NCBI RefSeq assembly: GCF_000518605.1
Contig: NZ_JADX01000018.1
Coordinates: 1 to 64,000, forward strand
From: Shewanella fidelis ATCC BAA-318
GTDB lineage: Bacteria; Pseudomonadota; Gammaproteobacteria; Enterobacterales; Shewanellaceae
Direction of reading: 5' to 3'
DNA: 64,000 nt
Under the pieces are notes generated by a model. The model was not told where the DNA came from. It was given only the letters and a program-made list of their open reading frames with translations, and ran no database searches. The translations under genes were made by a program, and so were the position numbers. This document shows, piece after piece, positions 9,502-21,143 of this stretch (the stretch's first letter is position 1; each line of letters begins with the position of its first letter).

Positions 9502-9686
9502 GACCTTGCTAGCAAGATGTTAATCGTGAGTAATTTCCGCAGCTATTTGCTTAGCAAAGGTAGACAATACTTGCTGCTTCCGATACAAACTGTATAGAAG
9601 GGAGATTAACGCTATATAAAAGGCATCAATCGTAATTGGCCTTTGTATTAGCGTTTCTACATACTATAAAAATGACAGGTTAAGTA

Positions 9687-10910
9687 ATGAATCAAAAACC
9701 ATCTTTGTTTGCCAAGTTGGCAGACGGCAGTTTAGTGTTACAAATTCTTATTGGTATTATCGCAGGTGTTGCATTAGCCACGGTATCTAAAACCGGCGCA
9801 GAAAGCGTTGCGTTTTTAGGGCAACTATTTGTTGGCGCGTTAAAAGCAATTGCACCAGTGTTAGTTTTTATTTTGGTTGCGGCATCGATTGCTAACCAAA
9901 AGAAAAATGCTAAAACCAATATGCGTCCGATCGTGATCTTGTACTTATTTGGTACGTTTTCGGCAGCAGTAACCGCTGTTTTGATGAGTTTTGCATTTCC
10001 AACCACACTTGCTTTGACCCTTGATGCGGCGCAGGCTAGCCCACCAGAAGGGATTGGTGAGGTTGTACACACCCTATTATTCCAACTTGTTGATAACCCA
10101 GTTAATGCATTAATGACAGGGAACTACATCGGTATTCTTGCTTGGGGTGTCGGCCTTGGGTTAGCTCTGCATCACGCAACAGATTCAACTAAGCAAGTGT
10201 TTGCCGATGTGAGCCACGGTGTGTCGCAAATGGTTCGCTTTATTATCCGTTTAGCACCTATTGGTATTTTCGGTCTAGTGTCTTCAACATTTGCAACTAC
10301 AGGTTTTGCAGCTATTGCAGGTTATATGCATTTGTTATTAGTGTTACTAGGCGCTATGGCTATTATGGCGTTAATTATTAACCCAGCGATTGTTTACTAT
10401 AAAATACGTCGTAACCCATATCCGTTAGTGTTTACATGTATTCGTGAAAGCGGCGTAACAGCCTTTTTCACACGCTCAAGTGCGGCTAATATTCCGGTAA
10501 ACATGGCGCTATGTGAAAAGCTAAAGCTGCATGAAGATACTTACTCTGTATCAATTCCGCTTGGCGCGACAATCAACATGGGCGGTGCGGCAATCACGAT
10601 TACGATTTTGACTTTAGCAGCTGCGAACTCTATGGGTATTCAGGTCGACATTTTGACCGCAATTTTATTGAGTGTTGTTGCCGGTATTTCAGCTTGTGGT
10701 GCATCGGGTGTTGCAGGTGGTTCACTGCTACTGATCCCATTAGCATGTAGCCTGTTCGGTATTTCAAATGATGTAGCGATGCAAGTTGTTGCGGTTGGCT
10801 TTATTATTGGTGTTATCCAAGATTCAGCAGAAACTGGCTTAAATAGCTCTACAGACGTTATCTTTACCGCTGCCGCTTGTGAAGCCGCTGAGCGTAAAGA
10901 GAACGCCTAA
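9687..10910 (+). CDS. sstT: Serine/threonine:sodium symporter
   Basis: A 407-residue inner-membrane carrier of the dicarboxylate/amino acid:cation symporter family. Recognisable features are the N-terminal [17 protein letters not shown], the serine-rich motif [11 protein letters not shown], the [11 protein letters not shown] segment in the substrate/sodium site, and multiple hydrophobic helices throughout. The length equals that of E. coli SstT. It is monocistronic; a bidirectional-looking terminator separates it from the convergent GH109 gene. Confidence 0.94.
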   Translation: MNQKPSLFAKLADGSLVLQILIGIIAGVALATVSKTGAESVAFLGQLFVGALKAIAPVLVFILVAASIANQKKNAKTNMRPIVILYLFGTFSAAVTAVLMSFAFPTTLALTLDAAQASPPEGIGEVVHTLLFQLVDNPVNALMTGNYIGILAWGVGLGLALHHATDSTKQVFADVSHGVSQMVRFIIRLAPIGIFGLVSSTFATTGFAAIAGYMHLLLVLLGAMAIMALIINPAIVYYKIRRNPYPLVFTCIRESGVTAFFTRSSAANIPVNMALCEKLKLHEDTYSVSIPLGATINMGGAAITITILTLAAANSMGIQVDILTAILLSVVAGISACGASGVAGGSLLLIPLACSLFGISNDVAMQVVAVGFIIGVIQDSAETGLNSSTDVIFTAAACEAAERKENA

Positions 10911-10968
10911 TCAGCTACACGGTGAAACATATTAATCGTTAAATACGGTAAAATATTGTTGAATATTA

Positions 10969-10996
10969 GAAGCCCACTCATTGAGTGGGCTTTTTC
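10969..10996 (+). terminator. Terminator between sstT and the GH109 gene
   Basis: AAGCCCACTCA/TTGAGTGGGCTTTTT forms a 10-bp stem with a T tract. It ends sstT and could also act for the convergent gene. Confidence 0.88.
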
Positions 10997-11014
10997 GTTT
11001 GGCCGCCTAAATGG

Positions 11015-12385
11015 TTATGCGCCAACAATAGCCAGAGGTTGGCCTGTCTTCCATGCACCGCGAGTAAAATCAGGGAAATCAACTGAGTTACTGCGATTAT
11101 TAACAGATTCCTCGCTAAGAATATTAACCACCGACCAAGCCGCGCCATCGTAAACATCTTGATCTAGTGGTTCGCCATTGCGTAAGCAATACACCATACG
11201 CCATAACATCAGAAAATCCATGCCGCCGTGGCCACCGTTGCGCTCAGCTTCTTTACCCATTTGTAACCAAAGTGGATGATCATATTTGGCATACCAACTT
11301 TCCATATTCATATCCCATTGATGGAAGTTACCGGAGCCACCTTGTTCTATCGCAATTCTATTAGGGAAACCTGCAAATACGCCATTAGTACCTTGAATGA
11401 GATTATGGCGGCTGTATGGACGAGGCGTCGTGGTATCGTGCTGAACCATAATCGTTCGGCCTTTAACGGTTTTAATCAGTGAGGTATTAATATCGCCATT
11501 GATATAGTTGAGCTGGTTACGTTCATGGTCTTTTGGGAACTCTCGCTGAGCATATAATGCACGGCCAAGGGCAGGGGAGCTCATAGATGTGAGATAATCA
11601 AATCTATCACCACGATTGATATTCATATATTGCGATACAGGCCCCAGACCATGAGTCGGGTATAGATTACCGTTGCGCTTCGTATGCCAATAAGTGCGCC
11701 ATGAACCGGTTTTACTGTCTATCTCCTTCATTTGCCAGCGCAACTCATGAATGTAAGCAGCCTCACCATGCAGCAGCTCACCAAACAGCCCTTGGCGAAC
11801 CATATTCAACACCATTAACTCGTCTCTACCGTAGTTGACGTTTTCCATCATCATACAGTTCTTCTGAGTACGCTCCGCGGTATCGACAATTTGCCAGCAC
11901 TCTTCAACGGTTAAGGCGAGTGGCACCTCAACAAACGCGTGCTTGCCGCTCTGCATGGTATCGATTGCCATAGGAGCATGCCACTCCCATGGCGTAGAGA
12001 TGATCACGATATCGATGTCATCTCGGTTTAATAGATCTTTATAAGCATGCTCGCTGCCAGTATATTTCGCGGGTTTTGTTAGTCCCTGAGACACGACAAA
12101 TTCAATTGATTGGTCTAGTACCTTAATGTCGGTATCACAAATAGCTTTAATCTCGACCCCTTCCAAATGGCAAAAGTGTTTCACGTGGCCAGAACCTCGT
12201 TGACCAACGCCAATAAAGCCAACTCTCACAACATCCATTTTCGGCGCGATAAGCCCCATTACGCTTTGTTGGTTAGCGGGTCTTTGTTGATTTGCATGGG
12301 CGCTAGATAAAGGTAATTGTGAAGTGATTAGTCCTGCGGCTGTGACGCCTGCTGTTTTGAGAAAGTGGCGGCGATTAAACTTCAT
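11015..12385 (-). CDS. Tat-exported Gfo/Idh/MocA oxidoreductase-fold protein, GH109 alpha-N-acetylgalactosaminidase-like
   Basis: A 456-residue exported protein. It begins with a twin-arginine leader ([10 protein letters not shown], then a hydrophobic stretch to AHA). A Rossmann NAD-binding motif GFIGVGQRG follows near residue 57, then the Gfo/Idh/MocA core with the EVPLALT element. The sequence matches what I recall of GH109 enzymes, which cleave terminal alpha-GalNAc by an NAD-dependent redox mechanism; characterised members remove blood-group A antigen. Cofactor loading in the cytoplasm explains Tat export. It is a single gene, convergent with sstT. Activity on GalNAc is inferred from family resemblance; a related dehydrogenase is the alternative. 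Confidence 0.85.
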   Translation of the reverse strand: MKFNRRHFLKTAGVTAAGLITSQLPLSSAHANQQRPANQQSVMGLIAPKMDVVRVGFIGVGQRGSGHVKHFCHLEGVEIKAICDTDIKVLDQSIEFVVSQGLTKPAKYTGSEHAYKDLLNRDDIDIVIISTPWEWHAPMAIDTMQSGKHAFVEVPLALTVEECWQIVDTAERTQKNCMMMENVNYGRDELMVLNMVRQGLFGELLHGEAAYIHELRWQMKEIDSKTGSWRTYWHTKRNGNLYPTHGLGPVSQYMNINRGDRFDYLTSMSSPALGRALYAQREFPKDHERNQLNYINGDINTSLIKTVKGRTIMVQHDTTTPRPYSRHNLIQGTNGVFAGFPNRIAIEQGGSGNFHQWDMNMESWYAKYDHPLWLQMGKEAERNGGHGGMDFLMLWRMVYCLRNGEPLDQDVYDGAAWSVVNILSEESVNNRSNSVDFPDFTRGAWKTGQPLAIVGA

Positions 12386-12681
12386 ATTTGTTCCTGTAGT
12401 TTTGTTTTTTTGAACAAGAATCCATCGTTATAGCAGATTTTGGCTTTAGATAGGTTAAAAACTGGTATGAAGTGTTAATTACTTGTCTTTTAATGCGTTT
12501 TAGCTAAAGTAATGTGTATAAGTTGATTTATATCGCATTTTTAATTTGTTGGTGCGATACACTTTGCTGGTATTTTAGTGAGCAATTACTCGTTACCATA
12601 CGTATTGATTAATGTTTTTAGCACTTTACAACTAGAAACAAAAAGTACCCAGGCAATGCTTTTAAATGGAGAAGTAAGCAG
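12386..12681. other. AT-rich divergent promoter region
   Basis: These 296 nt separate the leftward GH109 gene from the rightward orphan gene and must hold both promoters. I see no operator palindrome, RNA structure or small ORF here that I can support. Confidence 0.4.
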
Positions 12682-13092
12682 ATGACTCTTGTGCGCAGTA
12701 ACACAGATAAAGTGATTCAAATTGAGAAAGGCAGTAAGCTCAAGGAGATGGAAATGTCAGTAGTAGAAAAGCGCAAGCGTTTGTCATGGCGAGAAGATGA
12801 AACAGTTAATCGTGAAGTCGTAGGACGTTGGATTGACGAGAGGCCGCTTCTTGGGGATAACCTCACACTTTATAAGCAAGAGGGTAAGTACTTCTTAGAA
12901 ACTTGGTATTTAGATGGTTGCCATAGCTTAGATGAAATGACATTTGAGCAGACTGATGACGGTATCAAGTTAGAAGATAAAGGTGGCAATATTTTTGGCG
13001 AGTATTTTATGCTGACCAATAATAATGAGTTGAAGTTTTGTAACTCATCAAGTTGTTACTATACTGCCAAAGCCGATACCGCAGCGGCATAG
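12682..13092 (+). CDS. Conserved-looking hypothetical protein
   Basis: A 136-residue soluble protein I do not recognise. It has no signal peptide or membrane segment. It is rich in charged residues and has a repeated beta-like pattern (KYFLETWYLDGCHS, KLEDKGGNIFGEYFML), with cysteines in FCNSSSCYY near the C-terminus. Two starts are possible: ATG 12682 (GGAG 10 nt upstream) and ATG 12754, which has an ideal AAGGAG 6 nt upstream and would give a 112-residue product; the shorter form may be the real one. It is monocistronic with a terminator at 13129. Confidence 0.7.
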   Translation: MTLVRSNTDKVIQIEKGSKLKEMEMSVVEKRKRLSWREDETVNREVVGRWIDERPLLGDNLTLYKQEGKYFLETWYLDGCHSLDEMTFEQTDDGIKLEDKGGNIFGEYFMLTNNNELKFCNSSSCYYTAKADTAAA

Positions 13093-13128
13093 AAATAGAC
13101 TTTGGCTACAGCGTATTAGCTATGACAT

Positions 13129-13152
13129 AAAGGGGCAGCAGCCCCTTTTTTG
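13129..13152. terminator. Bidirectional terminator between the hypothetical gene and rluA
   Basis: AAAGGGGC-agca-GCCCCTTTTTT. It lies between two convergent genes and has A and T tracts on both sides. Confidence 0.88.
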
Positions 13153-13171
13153 ATCCCGCGTTAACAACCAT

Positions 13172-13840
13172 TCACTTTTGGGTAATTGCAAATGGATGCG
13201 CACAGCGAAACTGCATCGGCTTGCCTGAGTAGGGGTGAGTAAAGCTTAACTCTTGAGCGTGTAATTGTAGGCGCTTAGCTGCATTAATAATATTGTCATC
13301 ACCATAGAAGTCATCGCCTAAAATTGTGTGGCCAATTGCTTGCATGTGCACACGTAATTGATGAGTTCTACCTGTCACCGGTTTGAGTTCAACTAAAGAC
13401 TTGTTATTAGCTTGGCTTAACACTTGGTAATGAGTGATTGCAGGCTTTCCTGTCTCGTTCACCATCTGTTTCGGTGGGTTTGCTTTATCTGCCGCGAGAG
13501 CAAGTTCAATGACACCATTTGCATCAGACAAATGGCCATCAACTTCAGCAATGTAGGTCTTTTTAGTTTGTCGATTTTGAAATTGAGTCTTTAAGCTCGA
13601 TTCAGCTTTTTTATTGCGTGCAAACACCATAACACCAGAAGTCGCACAGTCTAAACGATGGACTAAAATGCAATCTTTATAGCGTTCTTGTAGACGGGTG
13701 AGTGCGCAATCATGAGTGTACTCAGCTATCCCTGGATTTGACAACAAGCCTGAGGGTTTATTGATAACGATAATATCTCGGTCGATATAGCGAATATCTA
13801 ACCAAGGGATCATTGGGGGCTGATAACTAAATATTTGCAT
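13172..13840 (-). CDS. rluA: RluA-family pseudouridine synthase
   Basis: A 222-residue enzyme that isomerises uridine to pseudouridine. The catalytic-Asp motif HRLDCATSG lies near residue 62, and GRTHQLRVHM further on. Its length and lack of an S4 domain match RluA, which modifies 23S rRNA U746 and tRNA U32, rather than RluC/D. It is transcribed alone, convergent with the upstream orphan. Assignment to RluA rather than another short family member rests on length and overall resemblance. Confidence 0.87.
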   Translation of the reverse strand: MQIFSYQPPMIPWLDIRYIDRDIIVINKPSGLLSNPGIAEYTHDCALTRLQERYKDCILVHRLDCATSGVMVFARNKKAESSLKTQFQNRQTKKTYIAEVDGHLSDANGVIELALAADKANPPKQMVNETGKPAITHYQVLSQANNKSLVELKPVTGRTHQLRVHMQAIGHTILGDDFYGDDNIINAAKRLQLHAQELSFTHPYSGKPMQFRCAHPFAITQK

Positions 13841-13878
13841 GTGTTCTCCTATAGCGCCGCAATTCTAGCAAATACTCA

Positions 13879-13912
13879 TATCAATCAGTATAAGAATTTA
13901 TACTAATTGGTA
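13879..13912. repeat. Miniature palindrome made of two MITE ends
   Basis: TATCAATCAGTATAA-gaat-TTATACTAATTGGTA: the left and right ends of the MITE family joined back to back with only four bases between. It looks like an internally deleted copy. It lies just upstream of rluA (leftward), so it could form a hairpin in that promoter region. Confidence 0.7.
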
Positions 13913-14015
13913 TTACTTTACTTATTCACGGAGCTACTCATTTCTGCCTTAGATATTGCGTTAAAGCAGTCGTAAGCCTGTTTATCAAATGAAGGGCATA
14001 AACAGGCGTTGGGAA

Positions 14016-14609
14016 CTACAAATATTCAGCGGGGGTATTGCGGGTCCACAGACGACTATAAGCCATTAATTGCGGGTAGAAAGTACGAAAGGCAATTTCG
14101 ATATCGGTATCGAGCTTTTTTACACACTCTTGCGCGCCATCAAATATCTCAGGTTTAGAAACTCGTTTAGCAACAGCAGCTAAGGTTTGGTTTAAGCCTT
14201 CGCGTGTTTGGTAGGCGACTAACCAATTTTCTTGGCGAATTCGCGGTGCGATTGAAACTAGCTTTTCTGGCAGCGAATCACAGTTGTCTATCGCGTCGTA
14301 AGCTTTTATGGCAAATTCTTCAAGGGTTTGATGATGATACTCATCCCAGAATTTCGCCAACATATGATCAAAGCTGAGGTCAATAATGATTGGTGCTGCA
14401 CGAGTGAGTGATTTAGGGAATAGTGAGAGTAATTCTTTGGTGATCTCATGGCTATCAGTTAACTGATCGATTTGACGGTGTAGCCATAGCCCTTGCTGCA
14501 GGTGCTTAGGGAAATCTTCGATACTGCCTTTAGCAAAATCGCCAGCAATATTGGCCGCCATCGAGGTTTGGCTATTGTCTGCTAAATGCAGATGTGCAAG
14601 AAAGTTCAT
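14016..14609 (-). CDS. acpH: Acyl-carrier-protein phosphodiesterase
   Basis: A 197-residue HD-like hydrolase that removes 4'-phosphopantetheine from acyl carrier protein. The start MNFLAHLHLA and the metal-site region GDFAKG / LWLHRQID / DLSFDHMLA are typical. Its position next to queA, facing the other way, is the same as in E. coli (yajB-queA-tgt). The start ATG at 14609 fits the family N-terminus exactly. Confidence 0.9.
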   Translation of the reverse strand: MNFLAHLHLADNSQTSMAANIAGDFAKGSIEDFPKHLQQGLWLHRQIDQLTDSHEITKELLSLFPKSLTRAAPIIIDLSFDHMLAKFWDEYHHQTLEEFAIKAYDAIDNCDSLPEKLVSIAPRIRQENWLVAYQTREGLNQTLAAVAKRVSKPEIFDGAQECVKKLDTDIEIAFRTFYPQLMAYSRLWTRNTPAEYL

Positions 14610-14765
14610 ATTTTATACTTGGTGATACGCGTACTTCACGGTATCATGCTGCGCAACGCGAAGGAAATTCTTTCTTGATTTAAGTAGGCAAATAGCCACA
14701 TTATCATGAGAATTAGTGCGAAATAAGAATAAATATCCACCAATTAAACGGTTTGAGGATCAAGG

Positions 14766-14933
14766 ATGATGTGGAACTGGTTAACCCAAAAGCTTACTAA
14801 AAAGCAGCAAATCACCCGCAGAAAGGTCAATATTGACATTCCCTATCAGCAGCACACTTATCGTAGAGAAGACGTTAAGCTCAAAAGCGCTAACACTGCG
14901 GTAAAAATTAAGTCTAACCACATGAGCAACTAA
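14766..14933 (+). CDS. Small basic ORF, 55 residues, unknown
   Basis: An ORF of 55 codons (begins MMWNWLTQKL, ends SNHMSN) preceded by GAGG 7 nt upstream. It is rich in Lys, Arg and Gln, has no signal or membrane segment, and sits alone between divergent acpH and queA. I do not recognise it. The good ribosome site and biased composition favour a real gene, but its shortness leaves doubt; conservation in other Shewanella would decide. Confidence 0.45.
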   Translation: MMWNWLTQKLTKKQQITRRKVNIDIPYQQHTYRREDVKLKSANTAVKIKSNHMSN

Positions 14934-15063
14934 GTGAGCCGACTCAAAGGTATCACTCGGGAAGTATAAATCGTTAATTGACGGTTTTTTAACTCACTAT
15001 TGTTGATCTTCTATTACGCTAGTCATAGACTAGCGGCCGATTTAGACATAGTTGAGACTTCCC

Positions 15064-16101
15064 ATGCGCGTTGCTGATTTTTCATTTGAACTTCCTGATG
15101 AGTTAATTGCTCGTTACCCTACTGCCGAGCGAACTGCTTCTAGATTGTTGTCACTCGACGGCAATAGTGGCGCGTTGGCCGATCTACAATTCACCGATAT
15201 TTTAGACCGCGTCAATCCTGGTGACTTGATGGTGTTTAATAATACTCGAGTGATCCCTGCGCGTATGTTTGGTCACAAAGAGTCAGGCGGTAAGCTAGAA
15301 ATTCTAGTTGAACGTATGCTTGACGATAAGCGAGTTCTTGCGCACGTACGTTGCTCAAAATCGCCTAAGGTCGATAGCATTATCTGCCTAGACGCAGACT
15401 ACAAAATGAAAATGCTCGCACGTCACGACGCTTTGTTTGAGCTGGAACTACAAGGCGATAAAACGATTCTTGAAGTGTTGGAAGAGGTGGGTCATATGCC
15501 GCTGCCACCTTACATCGATAGACCAGATGAAGATGCCGATAAAGAACGTTATCAAACGGTTTATAACCAAAACCCAGGTGCCGTAGCTGCACCAACAGCT
15601 GGTTTGCATTTTGACGATGACATGTTGGCAAAATTGCAACAAAAAGGCGTTAAAACTGCGTTTGTAACACTGCACGTCGGTGCGGGCACGTTCCAACCGG
15701 TTCGCGTTGATAATATTCTTGATCACAAGATGCATTCAGAGTGGGCTGAAGTGCCACAAGAAGTGGTTGAGTTAATCGCTGAAACTAAGGCCAATGGTAA
15801 CCGTGTTATTGCTGTCGGTACCACTTCAGTGCGTTCACTTGAAAGTGCAGCAAAAGCGTCAGCAAATGAACTAGAAGCTTTTAGCGGCGATACAGATATT
15901 TTTATCTACCCTGGTTTTAAATTCAAAGTGGTTGATGCAATGGTGACAAATTTCCATTTGCCAGAGTCGACACTCATTATGTTATTGAGTGCATTTGCGG
16001 GCTTTGATGAAGTAAAAAACGGCTATCAGCATGCGATTGCTCAAAAATACCGCTTCTTTAGCTATGGTGACGCGATGTTTGTGACCAAAAAAGCGAACTA
16101 A
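15064..16101 (+). CDS. queA: S-adenosylmethionine:tRNA ribosyltransferase-isomerase
   Basis: A 345-residue enzyme that transfers and rearranges the ribosyl part of SAM onto preQ1-tRNA to form epoxyqueuosine. The start [11 protein letters not shown], the strongly conserved [33 protein letters not shown] and the C-terminal [10 protein letters not shown] are all present. I place the start at ATG 15064, which matches the E. coli N-terminus, and not at TTG 15052. It is followed by a strong terminator, so tgt has its own promoter here. Confidence 0.96.
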   Translation: MRVADFSFELPDELIARYPTAERTASRLLSLDGNSGALADLQFTDILDRVNPGDLMVFNNTRVIPARMFGHKESGGKLEILVERMLDDKRVLAHVRCSKSPKVDSIICLDADYKMKMLARHDALFELELQGDKTILEVLEEVGHMPLPPYIDRPDEDADKERYQTVYNQNPGAVAAPTAGLHFDDDMLAKLQQKGVKTAFVTLHVGAGTFQPVRVDNILDHKMHSEWAEVPQEVVELIAETKANGNRVIAVGTTSVRSLESAAKASANELEAFSGDTDIFIYPGFKFKVVDAMVTNFHLPESTLIMLLSAFAGFDEVKNGYQHAIAQKYRFFSYGDAMFVTKKAN

Positions 16102-16118
16102 TTATCAAAATTGCTTTA

Positions 16119-16158
16119 AAATACCCAGTTCATCATTAATGAAGTGGGTATTTTTTTA
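16119..16158 (+). terminator. Terminator after queA
   Basis: ATACCCA-g-TTCAT-catta-ATGAA-g-TGGGTAT followed by seven T residues: a long, nearly perfect stem. Confidence 0.9.
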
Positions 16159-16284
16159 TCTGCGGTTTTAATGCATATTTTGGCATTTAGGGTTGATACT
16201 GAATTGTTTGCCCTTATGTTTGTCATAATCTTAGACTCAAATACTTGAGTTAACTCGGGTCAGACTGTTTATCTGGCGAGGTGA

Positions 16285-17421
<1,137 letters not shown>

Positions 17422-17451
17422 TTTTTACTCAGACAATAAGAAGAGAATACT

Positions 17452-17787
17452 ATGTTTATTTCAAACGCATATGCATCTGGCGCAGGCGCAGCTAACGGCG
17501 CTGGTGGTACGATGGAATTGATTTTCATGTTGGTCATTTTCGGCCTAATTTTTTACTTCATGATTTTCCGTCCACAATCTAAGCGCGTTAAAGAGCACAA
17601 GAACCTAATGAGCTCTTTGAGCAAAGGTGATGAAGTGCTAACAAGCGGCGGTATTCTAGGTAAAATCGCAAAAATCAGTGATGAAAACGACTATGTGTTA
17701 TTGACTATCAATGAGACTAGCGAAATCACTATTAAGAAGGATTACATTGCGGCCGTATTGCCAAAAGGCTCTATTAAGTCACTTTAA
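17452..17787 (+). CDS. yajC: Sec translocon accessory protein YajC
   Basis: A 111-residue inner-membrane protein with one transmembrane helix (residues ~20-42, ending in [12 protein letters not shown]) and a small cytoplasmic domain containing [14 protein letters not shown]. It associates with SecD and SecF in the holotranslocon. It sits between tgt and secD, 17 nt from the latter. Confidence 0.95.
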   Translation: MFISNAYASGAGAANGAGGTMELIFMLVIFGLIFYFMIFRPQSKRVKEHKNLMSSLSKGDEVLTSGGILGKIAKISDENDYVLLTINETSEITIKKDYIAAVLPKGSIKSL

Positions 17788-17804
17788 GCCAAGAGGGCAA
17801 TGGC

Positions 17805-19655
17805 GTGTTGAATAAATACCCGATGTGGAAAAACCTGATGGTGATATTAATTATCGCCATAGGTGCATTCTATGCGATACCAAACCTTTTCGGTGAAGAC
17901 CACGCAGTTCAAGTGGTAGCCACACGAGGAGCAGAGGTCTCAGCGTCGACAATGTCGACCGTAAATGATGTATTAAAGAGCAAAGGAATCAATGTTAAGC
18001 GTTCCGAGCTTGAAAATGGTCAGTTGTTAGTACGCGTTAACAATGGTGAAGAGCAATTAGTTGCTAAAGAAGCCATTAGTGAAGCGTTAGGCGACAAGTT
18101 CACCGTAGCATTAAACTTAGCACCAGCGGTACCGCAATGGCTTGAAGCCATGGGTGGTTCACCAATGAAGTTAGGTTTGGACTTACGTGGTGGCGTGCAC
18201 TTCTTGATGGAAGTCGATATGGGCGAAGCGATTCGTAAGATGACCGAAGCCAAAGTTGCCGACTTTAGAACTGATTTACGAGCTGAGAAAATTCGCTACG
18301 CGGGTATTCGCAACAGCGCTAAAGGCATCGAGATTAAATTCCGTGATGCTGAGACGTTAGCGAAAGCAGAGAGCTTTCTCAAGTCTCGCAGCAATGACAT
18401 GGTCTTCGAAGACAAATCTGTTGGCGAAGGCTATGTTCTTGTTGCAAATCCAAGCGAAAACTATCTAAAGCAAGTTAAAGAAGAAGCGCTACAACAAAAC
18501 ATTACTACACTACGTAACCGTGTTAACGAGTTAGGTGTGGCAGAACCTGTTGTACAACGTCAAGGTGCTGAGCGTATTATCGTTGAGTTGCCAGGTGTTC
18601 AAGATACGGCTCGTGCTAAAGAAATTTTAAGTGCGACAGCATCGATTGAATTCCATATGGTTGACCAAAAAGCTGATGTTCAAGCTGCGATGAGCGGCCG
18701 AGTGCCGGCTGGCTCAGAACTATATGAGCGTCGTGGCGGTGGTGCAGTTGTCTTGAAGAAAGCGGTTATGTTGACCGGTGATCATATTCAAGGCGCACAA
18801 CCAAGCTTTGACGAATACAGTCGCCCACAAGTGTCAATTAACCTTGATGCCAAAGGCGGTTCAATCTTCTCTAATGTGACTAAAGACAACATCGGCAATC
18901 CGATGGCAACCTTGTTTATCGAGTATAAAGATACCGGTGAAAAGAATGCTGACGGTAGCGTGAAGATGAAGAAGATCGAAGAAGTCATCTCTGTTGCGAC
19001 GATCCAAGCGCGTCTTGGCCGTAACTTTGTGATTACTGGTCTTGAGCATGCAGAAGCACAGAACTTAGCACTATTGCTACGTGCTGGTGCCTTGATTGCA
19101 CCAGTTTATATTGTTGAAGAACGCACAATTGGTCCAAGCTTAGGTCAAGAGAATATCGAAAACGGTATGCAAGCAATGATCTGGGGTATGGCGGTTGTTC
19201 TTATCTTCATGTTGGTTTACTACCGTGGTTTTGGCTTAATTGCTAACCTAGCACTGACAGCTAACTTGGTTATGGTTGTGGGCGTTATGTCTATGATCCC
19301 TGGTGCTGTATTAACCCTGCCAGGTATTGCCGGTATGGTACTGACAGTCGGTATGGCGGTTGACGGTAACGTACTGATTTATGAGCGTATCCGTGAAGAA
19401 CTCCGTAATGGCCGTAGCGTACAACAAGCTATCCATGAAGGTTATGGCAATGCGTTCTCAACCATCGCTGATGCCAACATCACCACCTTTATGACAGCGT
19501 TGATCTTATTCGCTGTAGGTACAGGCGCGGTGAAAGGTTTCGCTGTTACCTTAATGATCGGTATCGCGACTTCAATGTTTACTGCCATCGTGGGTACACG
19601 TTCAATCGTGAATGCGATTTGGGGTGGTAAGCGCGTGAAGAAACTATCTATTTAA
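17805..19655 (+). CDS. secD: Protein translocase subunit SecD
   Basis: A 616-residue RND-family membrane protein that uses the proton gradient to help pull exported proteins across the inner membrane. It has an N-terminal helix, the first periplasmic domain with [16 protein letters not shown], the second periplasmic part, and five C-terminal helices with [17 protein letters not shown]. The start is GTG 17805 followed by TTG, giving MLNKYP as in E. coli; GAGGG lies upstream. secF follows within 12 nt. Confidence 0.96.
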   Translation: MLNKYPMWKNLMVILIIAIGAFYAIPNLFGEDHAVQVVATRGAEVSASTMSTVNDVLKSKGINVKRSELENGQLLVRVNNGEEQLVAKEAISEALGDKFTVALNLAPAVPQWLEAMGGSPMKLGLDLRGGVHFLMEVDMGEAIRKMTEAKVADFRTDLRAEKIRYAGIRNSAKGIEIKFRDAETLAKAESFLKSRSNDMVFEDKSVGEGYVLVANPSENYLKQVKEEALQQNITTLRNRVNELGVAEPVVQRQGAERIIVELPGVQDTARAKEILSATASIEFHMVDQKADVQAAMSGRVPAGSELYERRGGGAVVLKKAVMLTGDHIQGAQPSFDEYSRPQVSINLDAKGGSIFSNVTKDNIGNPMATLFIEYKDTGEKNADGSVKMKKIEEVISVATIQARLGRNFVITGLEHAEAQNLALLLRAGALIAPVYIVEERTIGPSLGQENIENGMQAMIWGMAVVLIFMLVYYRGFGLIANLALTANLVMVVGVMSMIPGAVLTLPGIAGMVLTVGMAVDGNVLIYERIREELRNGRSVQQAIHEGYGNAFSTIADANITTFMTALILFAVGTGAVKGFAVTLMIGIATSMFTAIVGTRSIVNAIWGGKRVKKLSI

Positions 19656-19667
19656 GGGACGTTGATA

Positions 19668-20615
19668 ATGTTACAAATATTAAATGTTAAAAGCACAGTC
19701 AACTTCCTACGCCACGCACTGCCTATTAGTATTTTCTCGGCGATTTTGGTGCTAGGCTCTATTGCTAGCTTAGCAACCAAAGGGATTAACTGGGGCTTAG
19801 ACTTTACTGGTGGTACGGTTGTTGAGCTTGAGTTTTCAAAGCCTGCAGATCTAAACGCTGTTCGTAGTAGCCTTGCTACTGAAGCGGTAGGTGGTGCTGT
19901 CGTACAAAACTTTGGCTCTAGCCGCGACGTGTTAATTCGTCTTCCTGTTAAAGATGACTTTAAAAGCGAAGATCAAGTTAATGACGTAATGGCTGCTGTG
20001 ACTCAGCTAGATGCTTCTGTGATCCAAAAGCGTGTCGAGTTTGTTGGCCCGCAAGTAGGTAAAGAGCTTGCTGAGCAAGGTGGTTTAGCGGTATTAGTTG
20101 CGCTTATCTGTATTCTGATCTACGTGTCATTCCGCTTTGAGTGGCGTTTGGCATTAGGTTCTGTAGCTGCACTTGCTCACGATATTATTGTGACTTTAGG
20201 TGTGTTCTCAGTACTACAGTTAGAGTTCGATCTAACGGTATTAGCCGGTCTATTGACGGTTGTAGGTTACTCGCTTAACGATACCATCGTAGTATTTGAC
20301 CGTATTCGTGAAAACTTCTTAAAGCTGCGTAAGAGCTTGCCAGAAGAAGTGGTGAATATCTCAATTACTCAAACTATGAGCCGTACTATTATTACCACTG
20401 GTACAACTTTAGTTGTGGTTGTTGCACTATTCCTTAAGGGCGGCACCATGATCCATGGTTTTGCTACCGCACTACTAATGGGTATTTTTGTCGGTACTTT
20501 CTCTTCAATCTATGTTGCTAGTTTCTTAGCGATTAAGTTAGGGATCAATCGTGAACACATGATGCCTGTAGAAGTAGAAAAAGAAGGTGCGGATCAAGAT
20601 GCACTGATGCCTTAG
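19668..20615 (+). CDS. secF: Protein translocase subunit SecF
   Basis: A 315-residue partner of SecD with the same RND fold: GLDFTGGTVVELEF near the N-terminus and GYSLNDTIVVFDRIREN in the fourth helix, the proton-path region. The start ATG 19668 has AAGGGA 8 nt upstream; the track-style start TTG 19662 is poorly placed. It ends the operon, with a terminator following. Confidence 0.95.
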   Translation: MLQILNVKSTVNFLRHALPISIFSAILVLGSIASLATKGINWGLDFTGGTVVELEFSKPADLNAVRSSLATEAVGGAVVQNFGSSRDVLIRLPVKDDFKSEDQVNDVMAAVTQLDASVIQKRVEFVGPQVGKELAEQGGLAVLVALICILIYVSFRFEWRLALGSVAALAHDIIVTLGVFSVLQLEFDLTVLAGLLTVVGYSLNDTIVVFDRIRENFLKLRKSLPEEVVNISITQTMSRTIITTGTTLVVVVALFLKGGTMIHGFATALLMGIFVGTFSSIYVASFLAIKLGINREHMMPVEVEKEGADQDALMP

Positions 20616-20632
20616 TTTTAAGGTATTATTAA

Positions 20633-20657
20633 AAAGCCACCATAAGGTGGCTTTTTT
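20633..20657 (+). terminator. Terminator after secF
   Basis: AAAGCCACC-ataa-GGTGGCTTTTTTT, 18 nt after secF. Confidence 0.9.
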
Positions 20658-20825
20658 TATGCTTGTGATCTGCTTGTAGTAATAGTTTCATTAGCTTAAA
20701 AAACTATTAAAATAGACTTAAGCTGGTGTTGTGTGTTGTTCGAAAAAACAGCGCTCGACAGGCTTAATGATTTAGCAGTAGCATGTATTTTTTATCTCAA
20801 ATGCGCAAAAGTAGTAGGAAATGAC

Positions 20826-21143
20826 ATGGAAGAACAAACACGTTTAGTCGCCGCGGGAAATCTACTAGAGGCGCATACTTGGAAAGGTATGTTAGAATCG
20901 AGTGGTGTTCAAGTTGAGATCAGAGGTGAGGCTTTGTTAGGTGGCGTTGGAGAGTTGCCTACAGGGATCCAAAATGTCGAACTTTGGGTCGCAGAAAGCC
21001 AATATGAGCTCGCTAAAACACAAATGGCCTCCCTAGATGCACAGTGTCCACAGTGGAAGTGTGTTAACTGTCATGAAATAAATGAATCAAGTTTCGAACT
21101 CTGCTGGAACTGCAGTGCCGAACGTAGTGAGAAATACAGTTGA
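20826..21143 (+). CDS. DUF2007-type protein with C-terminal zinc ribbon
   Basis: A 105-residue soluble protein. The N-terminal ~70 residues (LVAAGNLLEAHTWKGMLESSG...ELWVAESQYELA) match the DUF2007 'putative signal transducing' fold. The C-terminus holds two CxxC pairs (CVNC, CWNC) forming a likely zinc ribbon. Function is unknown. I prefer ATG 20826, with AGGA 6 nt upstream, to the earlier in-frame start 20733, which would add 31 residues of unlikely sequence. Its stop overlaps the rhodanese start by one base (TGATG), so the two are probably made together. Confidence 0.8.
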   Translation: MEEQTRLVAAGNLLEAHTWKGMLESSGVQVEIRGEALLGGVGELPTGIQNVELWVAESQYELAKTQMASLDAQCPQWKCVNCHEINESSFELCWNCSAERSEKYS

